NCBI GenBank assembly: GCA_003344405.1
Contig: NOWV01000184.1
Coordinates: 1-64,000, forward strand
Direction: 5' to 3'
Length of the DNA: 64,000 nucleotides
Source: Trichoplax sp. H2
Lineage: Eukaryota; Placozoa; Uniplacotomia; Trichoplacea
Shown: positions 11,926 to 25,984 of the stretch, one piece after another
Position numbering within the stretch: position 1 is the first letter of the stretch
Layout of the letters: the number at the start of each line of letters is the position of its first letter
Made by a program: the position numbers and the translations under genes
Notes under the pieces: generated by a model
Told to the model about the DNA's origin: nothing
Seen by the model: only the letters and a program-made list of their open reading frames with translations
Databases searched by the model: none

Positions 11926-14900
11926 TTTTGCTTCCTAAAGCTTGTACCTTGCGTATTTAGTTTAAAGCACTACCTTTCCTTTCAAATTTTAGTTCATCGT
12001 TGTTAATCCATAATTTAATCTATCAGTTGATCACTGTCTGTAAAACAATTTTACTTATGGTAACTCTTTCAAGTCTATCCTAGAACTGGCTTTATTTGTC
12101 TTTAATCATTGTTTTCTAACAGATTTTTACTGTTCTAAAATTAAACTGCTACTACATTTATCGTCTGTATTACTTAATTGAATAATTGGACAGTTTAGAA
12201 TTTAACTGCTAACTTGACTCGATAATAGAAAACAATCAACTGATGAAAAATTTGAGCTATCCTATTCTATGCTGATATACCGCATGATCGCTGCCTACTT
12301 CAAGTTAATCCTTCATCCTTACCATCGTTGTATTGCATTTTTATTACCTCAGGCAATAAAAAAATAATTCTTTCAGCTCATCCCTAGCCACAGAAGTAAA
12401 TTGGATTAATTAAAATCATTACTTCAATATTGAAAAATATAGTCTACTCTAATATTAGAAGGTAAAGGGAGGTAAACTATATTGGCGAGAGTGCTTTTCC
12501 TTTTAACATCGTTTTTACTATGACTATCCATTGGCAGCACCAAGCTTGTAACCGTTCCTTTTAACATATCTTAATATAGTCTTTTTTCAAAGAGAATGCA
12601 CGCAAATTTAGAGATATAGTTAAAAATGAATAGTGATAAAGCAGACAAAAAGATTCTCAATTATTTCAAAATGAAAATCAATACAATATTGTCTTTCAAT
12701 TAACATCTTGGGTGCTTGATTAATTTGGCTATTCAATTATAAAACAATCATTTAATTATTGTTATTCTAGCTGTAGTAAGTGGAAAAATTTCCTATATTT
12801 ATAAGAAAATAATACAAGTATGTTCAAGGTAGACGATAATTAATATTAGAGTTAGGCTATTCTATCCATTTCAATTGGTATAAATGATCTATTTGCTTGG
12901 TTTTGGTTACGATAGGAACGACTACATCTGTCTTTGAAAACACAAATATTCAGACGAAAACACTTGTCGAATCATTATCACCTCCATCCAAATTCTACAT
13001 AGGCTCTGCTTGAATCAGACAAGTTTTGCAATCTAGACGGGCAATAGCAGTAGAATAAATCGACAGAAAAGATTATTTAAGGCAAACAATCTTGCTTAAT
13101 TTATTTTATTATCGTCGCTCTGGTCAATGATAGCCGGAAAGAAAGTTTAATCATTCTATAGCAAATCATCTTTGTCTCATTTTTAAAGGTATTTCCTATT
13201 AAAATAAGTGGTTTATCCTCTATTATGCCGGTTATCATTTCACTTTCACGTAATTTTTATGATGTAAGCGTTTATTTTCTAAAATCTAGTTTCTACCTGC
13301 TGAAGATTTTGAGACTTTAAATTTGTTTTTCTTTAATTGACTCTCATCCAATATTTATGCTTAAAATACATGTCTAACCTTGCGACCTTATCGACCACCA
13401 TCGTATATGTTTGTTAGTTATAAATTCAATGAATGCTGAATAGATTGATTGGTCCTTTCGAGAAGAGGTTTTTGATGAGAAATTATATCTCAAATTCTTT
13501 CTATGTAATTATTAAGGTTGATTGATTAAAATTATCATGTAATACGAGAAATATAAGACTAATTGATTCGGATGATCACCAGCTTTGAACAGAGTATTTT
13601 TCAATCCAAATTAATATCAGCCGATAACGCATACTACACATTCATCTCACCGAGCATTAAAAACCTTATAGCAGTTGATGGCAGATGACAGTTGGAAATT
13701 TAACGCGAGTACTCTCGATATTTCATCGTGATATGTGACTTCTACCTAGACAATGATGAATTTTAAACATTCATAATAAATCCCTTTCTCACTCAAATAA
13801 TAGATCAATCTCTTCTAATCGGCTATGAATATCATTGTAAGAATAATTTATGTATTTTGCTCCGTACTTTGTTTGCCTGTATGTCTTTCACATTCTCATA
13901 TCTTCGTTTGCTACTTTCTCATCTTCCAAGATTAGAGTAGCTTTGCTTGGTCAGCTTTGAAGATTGCGAATATCAATCTTCAGTTTGATTAAGACTAATC
14001 TCTGTGCCATCTTCTAGCTCGAATTCCTTTCGATTTCGTCATCCACTCTATTTAATTATTTCCCGGAAAGATTAGACTATCCTCTCAAATTCAGCATAGA
14101 ATTTTGTACATTAAATTCAATTTAAACTAAGTTAGCATTATTTTAGCTTTATAAGTATTGCAGCTTTCTACTAACATCATTTCATCTTCCCTACAATGGC
14201 TAAATCACCCTCTCACAATTTTTTATAATTTTTAAGAGTTTACTTTAAACGTCATCTAGACTGCCTTCATGTATTCAGTCGAAACATTAGAGCAGGCTCT
14301 CACAACTAGCTTGAACTGTTATAAATGAAAGTAATAGTCGTTCGCAATTATCTCCATACCTACTCTAGCTTAATGACGATGAATATTAACAACTAGTGCA
14401 ATGTCTAGTCCGGTTGAATGTTAGTGTATTGTATCCGTATATTAATTAGTCATAGTTTCCTTTTATCTGGACTAGATGTCAGTCTCCATTATATTATTAT
14501 CGTCAGCTTGTATAACTAGCAAAAAATAATATGAACTTATATTCAAAATTACTCAACATTTATTGCTATCTTCTAGTAGCAATAGACGACATAGGCGCTT
14601 ACTACCTCGCAAGAAAATTTTATCCTCACCTGTATCTAATTTTTTCCTTATCAAGATATTATTTTAACAGAATTAAAGTCTATGGTGCAGTATGTTATTA
14701 AATTAACTGTTTGTTACTATAATATCGATAATTATTTTAATTGATCCATCTACCTTTATTGAAATCAGTTTCACTTTCAACATTAGTATTACGCTATAGC
14801 TAAATTTAGCTAAATACCGGTATAAAAATGTTTCATTAATTTCTATTAGAATTATTTTACTGAATAATCTAAATTGGTATCCGCAATTTCTATACGTTAG

Positions 14901-17530
14901 CTTCTATAGCTTACTGACAATTGGTGCAAAAGTAAATATTTTGATGTTATAACTATCTGGATAAAGAAATGGGAACCTCAGGAAGTAAAATGCCAACATC
15001 TGTTTCTTGCAATCTGGCTGATATTTCTGGAAAGAAGTTTTCAGAACAAAATAAAGGTTAGAGTTTTCCTAAGTTGAATATGCCTAATGTAACTGTGATT
15101 GAAATTATTCAAGCCTAACGATTCAATTTAATAATTCATCTAAACATATCTGAGGTTGATTTTCCTTAGTGTTATTCACTAAATTGCAATTGTTAGGTTA
15201 AAAATGGCTAAACAATCCAATTGGATGGTTTGCCTTTAGCTGGGGAATAGTTAACGTAATTTAGCACAAACTGAGTCATTTATTGGCTCTATAATGCAAA
15301 TAACAGATAACCTTTTTTTGATGAAGGAAGGATTAGTCACAGTTACTTTTATCTAAATTTTCTTTTAGTTTTTATCACAATATTGTGCCAGGATTTTAAG
15401 ATTAATAATTTTTAACAAAAATTGTACGATCAATAATCCTAAAAGTAACGGATACAATTAATATACCTAATAACTAGTATTTTCATATTACTAGAACTAA
15501 TTTATCAACTTTTACTTACATAAAATTTAACTATTCTCGTACAACCTTGGATCGTAATCTAAGCTATATTTGGGGCTGCAATGCAAATTATGAAGAGTCC
15601 TATATATCGATATTAAAGAACTATACCCGCATTTTACAACTTTGAAATAGAAATCAGTGGTCATTAAGGGATTTGTCTAGTTTCTCGACTAATAATTGGG
15701 CTTCGCTAATTGCTTTTTTGTCCTTATAATTGCCATTATCTATATGATTAGTTCATGCATCGTTGTAGCCCTTTTGGTATGTTATTTGCTGTATCATGTA
15801 AAATAATTTCTGTTACTTCTTTAAGTAAATCTATCCATTGCTACTGGCAATTACGTATTTGCTACATCCTGATCATTATTTCTCAGCATAGTCATCCATA
15901 AATATTAACCTTCTGACGATAGTTTGATATCTATTGGAATAATAGCCCTTCCGTATATAATTAATGCTCTACCTTCTCCAAATTTAAAACTATTGCAAGA
16001 TTTAATATTGATTACTTGCACTACTTCAAGTGCATCAACAATCGATTTGTAAGCAAGCTATTTTAAGAGTCATCAAAAAGAATGCCTTATTATTGAGCAA
16101 CATTTTTACTATAATGAATTCATAGGTAAGTTGATGTTAATCTCTCCAAAGCAAGTTATTAATCAATTTTAGAAAATAGCTATTCAAAAATATCTCTAAT
16201 TTGTTCAGTTAAGAGACAGCTCGAAACTAAAATCTAACTAATTCCACTTACTGACTTATCAAGAGTGTCATCATCAAATTAAGAAATAGAAATTTATTTG
16301 AGCAATGGTATCAATACAATTAAGCAACCGTTTTCCCTTTAATTTTATTCCTTCCTATTAATTTGCAAAATTGTTCATAATCTACAACTATAACCTAGTT
16401 TATGGTTATGATAAATTTCCCAAGTCTTATTACAATAAAAGATGAGTCAATTTATGGCTACCGTTTTACTGAGAGAATTAGTTACCATTAGAATTGATAT
16501 CGACGAAACACTATAAGAATATTGTGAAACGAGGAATTCGAAAGGGATTTTTAACAGCAAACTTTCTAAAAGTAAACACATAAGACATCTTGGAATATCT
16601 AATAGCGGTTGTAGCATCAAATTTTGATTTTGTATTTTAAATTTCAAGGGTTGGTTTGGCGAAAGGCGAAATCGATTAACCTTTTTCTAATGAATGCCAG
16701 GTATTTTATGTCGATATTAATGTTGGCAGGAAATTTCGCCGTCAGTGAAAAGTTAGTCCGCAGCATTATCGTCATTCAGAGTCAACAAATCGTTTGTTTC
16801 CATTAGACTCTCACGGCTATAAAGAACCGGGTCTTAATACTACACAGCCACCAAATATAATTCCTGAATGAATTATTAATTTTAGATTAGATAAACTATC
16901 ATTCGTTCTTTTTTAATTATTAAGTTCTGAGAATAATCATGGCTCTGGAATTTTCGACTAATTACGGGACTTGTCCATGTAGATATTAATTCCAAGTGGT
17001 ATCTACATAATTACTAAATAAATCCCGAGGACTTTTGACTTCTTTAAAGGCTATAAAGTATACTACAGACAAGATGATCACATGGCAACGCCAATTTAAG
17101 TCTCGTCTAATCTAACGCAGTAATTTAATTAAAAGCCAAACAACTTTTGCTCTTTCTGATAATAATTATGAAGTACTGATCGAAATGTCTATTACAACTA
17201 TAAAAAATCCGCTAAAGATATCAATACTGCACAATTTTATAGTCTTACTTGCACAATGACTTCATAATAAAAATATTTTTAATTCCTGTGGGTGCTTACT
17301 AACATATTATGTTCTAAAATAAATGCTTAACACAACCACAAAAGTAAGAAAACTAGTCATAAAAATGTTTGAAGCTATCTATATACACTGCAATTAAATA
17401 TATTTCTGGATATTTATCGCTTGGTCATTAAGCTAAATAATTATCATTAGCCTAAAATTCGCTAACGAAAGATTAGTCGGCAACATAAACTTCAAATGTG
17501 GTTTCGTTCAATAACTTAAAGGTAAAATTA
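11926..17530. other. AT-rich intergenic stretch, no gene recognised
   Basis: I see no exon with plausible start, frame and splice signals. Overlapping short frames on opposite strands at 16447-16806 are unsupported. Faint duplications exist (for example AAGAGTCATCAAAAAG near 16064 and AAGAGTGTCATCATCAA near 16261), but they are too decayed to define units. Confidence 0.4.
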
Positions 17531-17539
17531 GCAGGATTT

Positions 17540-18800
17540 AGTGTGCTGAAAGTATATAATAACTTGAAGCCACGTGGATAAAATTCCTCCGCGTATTTTC
17601 TACTGTACGAAAATTTTCTATCAGCGAGTAAATCAGCCCACACCGGCAATTTAAAGTTCTATAAGTGAGACAGTTTTGATAGAAATTAATTGATTCTATT
17701 TTTCTGTACCTTTAAAAAAGTATTACTAACGTGTAAAATTGACTAATGAATAACAAATCAAAATCAACATTAATTTATTCTCTTATACGAAGGTTAAGAT
17801 AAGGGTTAAGTAAGTAAAACTCCTCCGTATCTTTGACAAAATGAAAAAACTGTTCTTCTTCGTAAAATTCAACCTGTAAGGTTGAATTTAAGCCCAGCTT
17901 ACATCATTATTTAATAATGCTTTTCTTTAAGGTTGCTATTGCCAAAAAATTGAATATCTGGGAATCAAAATACATGCTGGTATAGATTCAATATTCTATT
18001 AGCAGAATCATTTGAGTCGAAATAAATTGAATTTTTCTACGCTCTTTGACAAAATGGAAGAATTATTATCTAAGCGTAAATTGATTTTCCATATTAAATT
18101 TAAGCCTATTAAATAATAAATTTAATAAAATTCTTTCAAGCGGTTTCTATTACTATGAAGATATAGTCCACCAAACTCATCTTGAACAGTTTAGAACACA
18201 ACATCAATTTATTGTGATTTATGTACAGTAATTTACGCCAACGTAAATAGAATTTTTCAACAAATTTGTCATTGCCTTAAAATTAGATAATTTGTTGCCA
18301 ATAAACAAAATAAGTCTCTACCGTCAAATTGAAGCTCAATTTATTAATTGAATCAATGACATATTTTTATATGGTTGTTATTAGCATCTAGTTAAATATT
18401 CAAGAGTAAAGCAGAATACAATATTAATTTTATTATCCTGCTTGCACAATAATTGAAGGCGAAATCAATAGCATTCTTCTACATGTTCATCAATGACAAA
18501 TTGTCAAGAGCATAAAGTTGACTATAGGGGAATAAATTTATAGCGCAAATTCAAGCCCTATTGAATAATCATTCAAGATAAAATAAATGAAGTTCTTCTG
18601 CGTACTGTACTTGTTATTACTACCAAGGCAATATTCATAAACAACTGAGTACTGTTATAATATAAAATGGAACTCTCCGATGTACAATAAATTATGACTC
18701 GAGGTAAATAAATAACATTCTTCTGTCACTATTTTGTTCAAGATAACGTGATAAAACTTTCAAAAGGTTCGCCTCCGTCGATATTCACATTGAAATTTCT
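17540..18800. repeat. Decayed tandem array, period about 210 bp, up to five or six units
   Basis: The clearest pair carries CTTTGACAAAATG at 17831 and 18043, each followed by a TTCTTC or ATTATT stretch, a CGTAAA block and AATTTAAGCC. Further units with CAAATTTGTCATTG (about 18262) and CAAATTGTCAAGAG (about 18498), and with TTCAAGCCC-TATTGAATAAT (about 18551), continue the pattern to about 18770. A preceding unit near 17570 has ATAAAATTCCTCCG. Divergence is strong, so the copy number is an estimate. Confidence 0.5.
17865..17889. other. Perfect 11-bp inverted repeat
   Basis: The arms AAATTCAACCT and AGGTTGAATTT are exact reverse complements with the spacer GTA. The hairpin sits inside one unit of the 210-bp array and is not preserved in the neighbouring unit. 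Confidence 0.7.
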
Positions 18801-19265
18801 ACTTTCGATCTTCATATGTTGTAAATAATCATACAAGTATAGTATAATTTTCTGTAACAGCAAGTTCATATTGTATGCATCATTTTAAGCACAGGGAAAA
18901 CGGCTCAAGAAATTTAGCGCAAACAACAATGTTAAATTTACAAACGATGATAAAGTGTCAAGGACAAAAAATATCAAATTGACGCGATTGTATTAGAGAA
19001 TGTACAAGAATCCAAAAGAAAAGGGCCAAAGAAAATTTATACCAGTAATGATTTACTGAATTGATTAGTGTAGAGGAATATTATTAACAGGACATCAATT
19101 TGTTAAAATTTCAGAAGAAAATGATCATAATTTATTTTAGTAGAAAATTACAATTATACTTATCATTCTAGATATAGAAAAGCTGCGAGAAATCCAGTAT
19201 AATGTGAACTATTAAATTACTGAGGTAAAGTGCCGAATAGCGGGGAGAGAGAGAGATTAGGTTAG

Positions 19266-19484
19266 CTTGATTGCATCAAAGAATGTATGTACAAGAAGCT
19301 GTGGGGAAGGGCGGAAGAAATCGACGGCAACATTGATAAAGTAAAATGCTTACTGCGTAGGAACGTGAATGACAGCAGATTAATTCGGTGGATTCCAGGA
19401 GAGAATGCACAGGATAGGATTCAATTTTCCAATCTTCAACTTCTTCTTGTTAAGTATTCTTGTAGCCGTATGAAGTTATTTTAA
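19266..19484 (+). pseudogene. Possible ankyrin-repeat-like exon or gene relic
   Basis: The plus-strand frame reads from just after a TTAG acceptor-like site at 19262-19265 (or from ATG at 19287) to a stop at 19482-19484. Within it, the peptide DGNIDKVKCLLRRNVN fits the core of an ankyrin repeat (xGxhxxVxxLLxxxxx, where h is hydrophobic). The segment 19290-19430 is clearly richer in G and C than its surroundings, as exons in this window are. A donor-like GTTAAGT lies at about 19449. Only about one repeat is visible, and no neighbouring exon was found on either side. It may therefore be a single exon of an unrecognised gene, a decayed fragment of an ankyrin gene, or chance. Confidence 0.3.
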
Positions 19485-19964
19485 CACTAATGGCTGTAAT
19501 TCATGTCATGGAATATTTAATGACAAAAATTTTTTTAGGGTTCGTATTTGCTAAGTAGGGTAATATTAAAAAATAAAACTTGTAGAGTAAGTTTAATTAA
19601 TTCTTTCAAACAAAACAGTTCAAAGACATGATGAATGCTGATTAGTTAGATAGTAAACAAATTAACCCGTAAATTTAGAATAATGAGGCTTTATTAATAG
19701 GAAGGCAATCAACTTGTCATTAGATAAACATTTTCTCTTCAACCTGAGGCAATATTGATTATTAACGTATGAATTTAATAACTTTACTAAGTTTCCAATC
19801 TATATAGTAGAACATTTATTTTAAATTTTTTGTATTTGATTTTTTTTTATTTGGAATTTTTTTAAATTAAAATCTATTTGTCGATCTACAACACTGTTAT
19901 GCAATACTGATCTACACAGCACTATCATATCAGCTTTATTATGATGTATGGCGGCCACTTTCTA

Positions 19965-20345
19965 TAGATACCTGTGGAGAATTCTTATCACGGGCAGCTA
20001 TGCAATATTTATTTGAGGGTATAATCGCCGCTATACTTTATGTTATCAAGTAATAAGACTTTTATTAAACAGTAATCTTAACCTATAGGAAGGGAATCAA
20101 TAAACTTATTCGCTGATTTTACAGGCCACCAGGCAACATTTATTCTGGAGAATAGTGCTGCTGTACTTTATGTTACCGAGCTATGACATTTTTAAACAAT
20201 AATCTTAACCTATAGGAAGGAATTAACAAACTGATTTACTGATTTACACAGGCCGTCAAGCAATATTTATTTTGGACATAATCGCTATTATTTTTTGTAT
20301 TGACAAGTAATAAAACTTTGGTAAATTGCCATCTTTTCCTGATAG
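19965..20345. repeat. Three-unit tandem repeat, period about 127-131 bp
   Basis: GCAATATTTATT or GCAACATTTATT starts units at about 20002, 20133 and 20260. Each continues with an ACTTTATGTTA or TTTTTGTATTG block and a CAAGTAATAA-like block. The first two units then carry AATCTTAACCTATAGGAAGG, which is nearly identical between them. The ends of the array fade into unique sequence. Confidence 0.75.
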
Positions 20346-21265
20346 CAATTAGTTGTCTTGTCTAAATGCAGTCAGTATTAAGGAATGATAGAATATCGTA
20401 ATAAAATGAAGGCATGAAAAGAGTAGCTGCCAATTAGCTATTATAGAAAAGAAAGTTATACACCTAAGCATTATGATTAGCTCAGTAATGAATTATAATC
20501 AAGCATTGCCATTCGATAAGTCATTTTTTGTCAGAATAAAATATAAAAGCTATTTCACTTTCAAGCGAGGTCGCCAACAACAGTATCTAAGATTTTTAAA
20601 TAAAATTTCAAAATAAGATTATTATTGTTTTGGATCGGGATTACTCTAATATTGATTGTAACTATGGCAAAAAGGAAGAGCTGACAGACTCTTATTGATT
20701 TAGCTAGAAACTATCTGCTAGATATTGCTATATAATATAAATTAGGTTTACCTTCATAAAGTATTTAGATCGTCATCACGTCAAGGATTTCGTCTCAGCT
20801 GAGATTGAATGACTGAAAAACTAGATATTACTTACTTTAACCTATTGAGTTAATTTTATTTATTGACTTTCGAATTGGAAGTAATTATAACATAACTTTA
20901 CACATGACATGATAGAGGCTGTCAACTAATAACTTAATTAGTGAGCAGCGATAGCTTGTGCCGTCCATCAAAATTTATTTCCTTTAACGGAACAAATCAA
21001 ATCTAATACAATATTATTAATATTAAAGTTTTATTATAGAGTCGGTGCATTTTTACAGACTTGAATTAATTTGTTACGTCCGCCTGATGCTTTATCCCGT
21101 TTATGAAGACTTTGAGTTAGAACAGGCAAAGCTGGCAATGTTTGTATCTGTCGACTAGTTTGGTCATACTTGAAATGTAAAGTGAACCGGACTGTTGCTA
21201 GATTATTTTGCTGATCTATGAATTGAGTCGTAGAGTGCATTAGAATGCTGTTGGGATAGGCAATG
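20346..21265. other. Intergenic, no gene seen
   Basis: This stretch lies between two tandem arrays. A 68-codon minus-strand frame at 21034-21240 has slightly raised GC content but no motif, start context or donor to support it. Confidence 0.35.
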
Positions 21266-21269
21266 TCTG

Positions 21270-21690
21270 AAATAAATGTAAAGGAGTACGTCAGAGCTAC
21301 TTGGATAGGTACCGCAGTTGATGATTGGATTGAGCTCTAGCAGAAATAAGAGAGCCACTAAATTAGCTTGTTGCCCTTAAAATCAGTGCTAAACGAAATT
21401 GCTAGACTACTAGGATATTCAAATACAAATTGATATGGATGATAAATTGGACATTAGTGGTTAAGATTTGAAATGATCTCTAGTAGAAATAAGAGAGCCA
21501 CCAGATTAGTTCGCTGGCCTTGCAGTGAACCCTAAACAAAATTGCAAGACTACTTGAATACTTAGATATCGCTTGATGTGAAAGTACACAATAGTTTAGA
21601 TTTGAAATGATTTCTTAGTAAAAATTATAATGCTGTAAGAACATTAGTTCATGGCTGAAATCAGCCTGAAAGTAAGTTGAAATGCTATTA
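21270..21690. repeat. Tandem repeat, period about 133-143 bp
   Basis: AGAAATAAGAGAGCCAC is present at about 21342 and 21485. The following AAATTGCTAGACTACT and AAATTGCAAGACTACT, and GATTTGAAATGAT, also match between units. A third, more decayed unit starts with TTAGTAAAAATTATAATGC at about 21613. No frame is conserved between units. Confidence 0.65.
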
Positions 21691-24600
21691 AAGAATATAA
21701 CAAATGCTTAACATGTCGACTTAGATTCGAAGGCTATCAGAATATATGGATAATAGTTGAAATAAATTTGACTGTAAACTACCGTTCTACGATATAGAGT
21801 TGATATATGAAATAAAATTGAAGTTAAGTTAGATTGCTATATAAACTCATACTCTAGAATGAATTTAATAGAAATTGGAAAACGTTCAGAATATGTCGTT
21901 GAAAATGGGTTTTTTGGTGGATTAAAACAGTAACTCTTCCTTTAGCTCTATATTTTATGGCTCTGCGAGCGTTCTCGTCATAATATTTAGTAATTTTGTA
22001 ACAACAATAGCTAATTTTTATGCTTGAGATAGTTTAAATGTAGGAAAGTAATTTCATTTTCTACATTTAGGCTTTATTATGCTATTACTAATTAGTTCCT
22101 TGTAGTTGAGCAGTTAACAATTAATATACAAGCTCGAAAGCCGAAAGCGGTCTTAAATAAACTTTATCAATTGACCTTACACTCTTTCATAGTCAAATTT
22201 TGCCTATTAATTAGTAATTATGATCAGAGAAGGGATGCGGAAATCTTATATTTAGATCGCAAGCGATCGTGAATAACAACCTTTGGCTTTTAATCAGTAA
22301 ATTAGAATCCCTTTTAACCACTAACATCGCATCCTAAGATAGGGTCAGCAACTTGATCAGTCTATCTTGTGTTACATAATTGTTAACTTTGGGCAACGAT
22401 TGTAATTAGTAAATTAAAGTCAGTTAGCGAGTAATGTATAGCTAGCTGCTTAGATTATACAGTTCGAGTATAATTTTTTCCAGTATTTCTGCTAATCGAT
22501 CTTAAACTAATTTGTTCGTAACTTATTGTTAGTTATCTAACGATCAAAGTATATAAAAAATCGGAAGATATATTTAACAAAAGTATTAATCGATCTTAAA
22601 ACTTCTTCATAATCAAGCTTGGTCAGTTTATTATATTAATAACTGATTGTCAGCTTCCAAGCAATGTGTTAATGTTCAGGATATTATGGACAACTTTATT
22701 TTTGGGTTAATCTTAAAACGGATTGATTTCCAAGCTTTCGCTGGCATTGAATAAATTACTATTTGAACCAGTTAGTTAGCAAGGCATAGCAATTTTAGTT
22801 CTGGCTGCAAAATATCTTTGAGCAACACTCTGAATCGATCCACGAATTAATCACGATAAGCACAGAATATCCTGCTATAAAATAAATCAACAGGACAGTG
22901 TTGCCATGCGATGGTTCATAACAATGATCTATTTCTTGATAGAACAGTGTTGATTAATCTTTTATGATAAAACCATCTACAGTAATTGGAATGAGAACTT
23001 GTCCTAGAGATACAATGCCAACATTGATAGAAAATACTCAAATAGGAAAACAAGCGATACCTGACAATTGTTATGATCGATCGTAGCTAAATAAAAATGG
23101 ATTCTTTTATATTTCGTAGCAGCATTTTTACTTTATATCTTATTTAAACTGATCAACAGCAATATCTAACTCATGAATTTTATCGATTAGAAATAATCTT
23201 CAATTACAATTGCTTGTATATGATTGTTGCATATAACGTCTAATTAATAACATGGCGCTATTGAATCTATCTATGGTAGTTCAGCTATTAATCAATTATT
23301 TTCACTGTACTTAATCGTACTATCATGAAATGTTCACAGCGTAAATCAATAACATTTTGAAATAGACGGGGAAATGTATAGTGTGTGGAAAGGGAAAATA
23401 GATACAACAGAAACAGAAAATGAATTGAATAAGTTATTTTCAGGACATTGTAGTATTATTCAAGTCAAGCATGGTTTACTTTAGCCCACGAGAATACAAT
23501 AATTGTTGAAAACTTTCAATTTAAGAGAAAATTGCATAGAAAATCATTATTCTAACTGGCTTTTGTATCTTGACATAATGAATGTATCTACTGATTGAAA
23601 TAATAACAATTACAAGAACAAATAATTATTTCCAAGGGTGTAAGATCGAGTTGATGAATTTATTTGAGATTATACAAAATGCCAGTCCATGATAATTGTT
23701 ATGGCTGTTTATAAAATGATATGACTCAATCATTATCCAGTCAGGCAATAATAGTCCGTTATTGTTAGGTAAGCAGATAATTATACGCCATCATGTTATA
23801 GAAAGGTAGTAACTCATTTCATATTCTGAAGATAGAAAAACACAGGCTATAATTTAGAAGAATCAAAACGGCCGCATATTGGATTTTAGAGGCATCCTTA
23901 TTCAAATCCTTATTATAGACACAACATCACGTACCAAAAACATAATCTTACCTTCCTTTAGTGTTAACATTTCATCATTTTAAGCTATCCATGCCACCAA
24001 GTTGATAATTACTAGCCTTGCTCACCTAATTAAACGGATCGAATTGATCTAACGGAAAAATATGCCGGATAGAAGAATCATTCCCATGCTCGGTAAAGTA
24101 TCCTAAACTAATTTAAATCTTAGTATTATTTCATATTTTCAACAACTCAATCGGACCGATAAAATGTGATGTTGATTTTGTAAGCGTTAACGACTATCAT
24201 TCATTTCCCCTCAACTTTATTTTAACCGATCATTTTATCCTATCTTGGATCGATTTCCTCATTACCAACTTTACTATTCGAGACTTTATCTATTATCCTA
24301 CTTTTAAAGAATTAATGGATAGGGAAGAAAAATGCTAAATTAATTTTAAAAGGAAAAAGGAGGTATTCAAATTTCTCCATGTACATCATAAATTAATGCG
24401 ATATTTTATCCTGGATTAGAGCGATATTTTACTCTATCCATATCCTATCTTTTAAGTGTATTTGTTGAGGGGCCAATGCATCGATATAAACTATGTCAAA
24501 TCGCGAATTTCTTTACAGCTCCTTCTCCACATTATTCGTACAGTATAAATTAGCTATGCTTATGAATTGATTAATGGGTCATGAATTAATTTAGATTTAA

Positions 24601-25200
24601 TTTAGACCAATTGATTTTTTTTATTTTTTTATTTTATTTATTTCCACTGGTAATTTAAAACAGTTTGATGGCAAATGATAAAACTGAAAGAAAGCTTATT
24701 TAGGTTAAATAAAGTGGATCTTTATTACAATTAGTTTCGGCCATTATCATAATGTATGATTAATCTTAATTAATTGCTTGATACTAAGTTAAAATTCGAA
24801 TCAGTCAATTAGTTACTAATGTATATTCGATTTCGATTATGACATGCTATAATTTTCATTCCATGAGGTTTGTCTTATTTTATCATGCTCCTTGCTAGCG
24901 GACTAAAATTCTAATATTACTTTTAAGGCTGCAATAGGATTGATGAATCATATTATTACTGTGTGTTTGTTCTGTTTTAAAATTAGTGCTCAATTCTGAA
25001 ATAATATTCGTAACACCCATTAGTTTGTTTCTCCATATGGTCAACTAAAGAATACTTTGTACAATTTAAATTCACATTTCTTTAGCGAATACACACTGAT
25101 TATCGTCGTCTATTCACATATAGAAAATAGTAGCTGTAACACTACGTCGTATATAATCTACTAATATATCGTCCTTTTCAGTTTTACTAACAATCGTTAT
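21691..25200. other. AT-rich intergenic stretch, no gene recognised
   Basis: No supported exon. An imperfect hairpin, AATGTAGGAAA with TTTTCTACATT, lies near 22036-22066. A T-rich low-complexity run occurs at about 24614-24645. Weak repeated motifs around 22140-22700 (CTTAAA with AATTAGTAA-type blocks) hint at another decayed array but cannot be delimited. Confidence 0.35.
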
Positions 25201-25964
25201 TGATCATTTGAGTATCTTGGATACACCGATGGAACTATTAATATTTGCATTTTTTTACTTTAGTTGCACATCAAGATATATTTAGATATATATGATTGTA
25301 CACATCTTTATTCTATTGACTGCAAATTTGAAAAGATATTTTTGTTAAACAAAACATTGATATCCATAAAAGGTGGTATTAAGCCGTAAATATATATTCT
25401 TGAAATCTACTAGACTTCTTTATTTATAAGTGGGTTAAAAGATAACACATTTCAATATCCTAAAGTAAAACGTTTTGCATTGTATCTGTAAAACGGGAAA
25501 GAAATGAATTAGAGAAGTAGTAAAAATCGTCGTCAAATTAAACAAAGTTTTTCACATTTTGCGGAATAAGACTTATAACAGTAGCTAGAGTCATAAGCAA
25601 TGCAATTGACTATTTAAACTTTGTAATAAGTTTTGCTCGAGATTACTCCATTACTACAACCTATGGGTTAAACCTTGATCATGTAAGTATGGCTAGTAGA
25701 GGTCCACCAATTCTACTTGTAATTTTCTGAATTCAGTCCAAACCCAAATTCTGTGGTCATTCTCTTAGATTCCTAATGCTCTATAGTCCTGTAGCTATAT
25801 CAAGTAATACTAAAATCTGATATTATGAGCTATGTTGTTCGCGCATTAATCTTATACTACTGATATAGTTGGTAGAGTATTAACAGTAATATACACCTGG
25901 ATATCTTACATCATCGTACGAATTCTTCAAAAAATTGCTTAAAACTACATCGTCAAATCAATTA
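25201..25964. repeat. Duplicated contig end, copy A (left of gap 1)
   Basis: This 764-bp block is repeated almost identically at 25985-26653 beyond the N gap. Copy A stops exactly at the first N and copy B starts exactly after the last. This is the signature of two contig ends carrying alternative haplotypes that the assembler did not merge. Relative to copy B, this copy has about 94 extra bases (about 25372-25465), bounded by a short similarity (TATCCATAAA and TATCCTAAA), plus scattered single-base differences. Confidence 0.85.
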
Positions 25965-25984
25965 NNNNNNNNNNNNNNNNNNNN
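25965..25984. other. Assembly gap 1 (20 N)
   Basis: Twenty unknown bases join two contigs whose ends overlap in sequence. The true gap is probably zero or negative in length. Confidence 0.99.
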
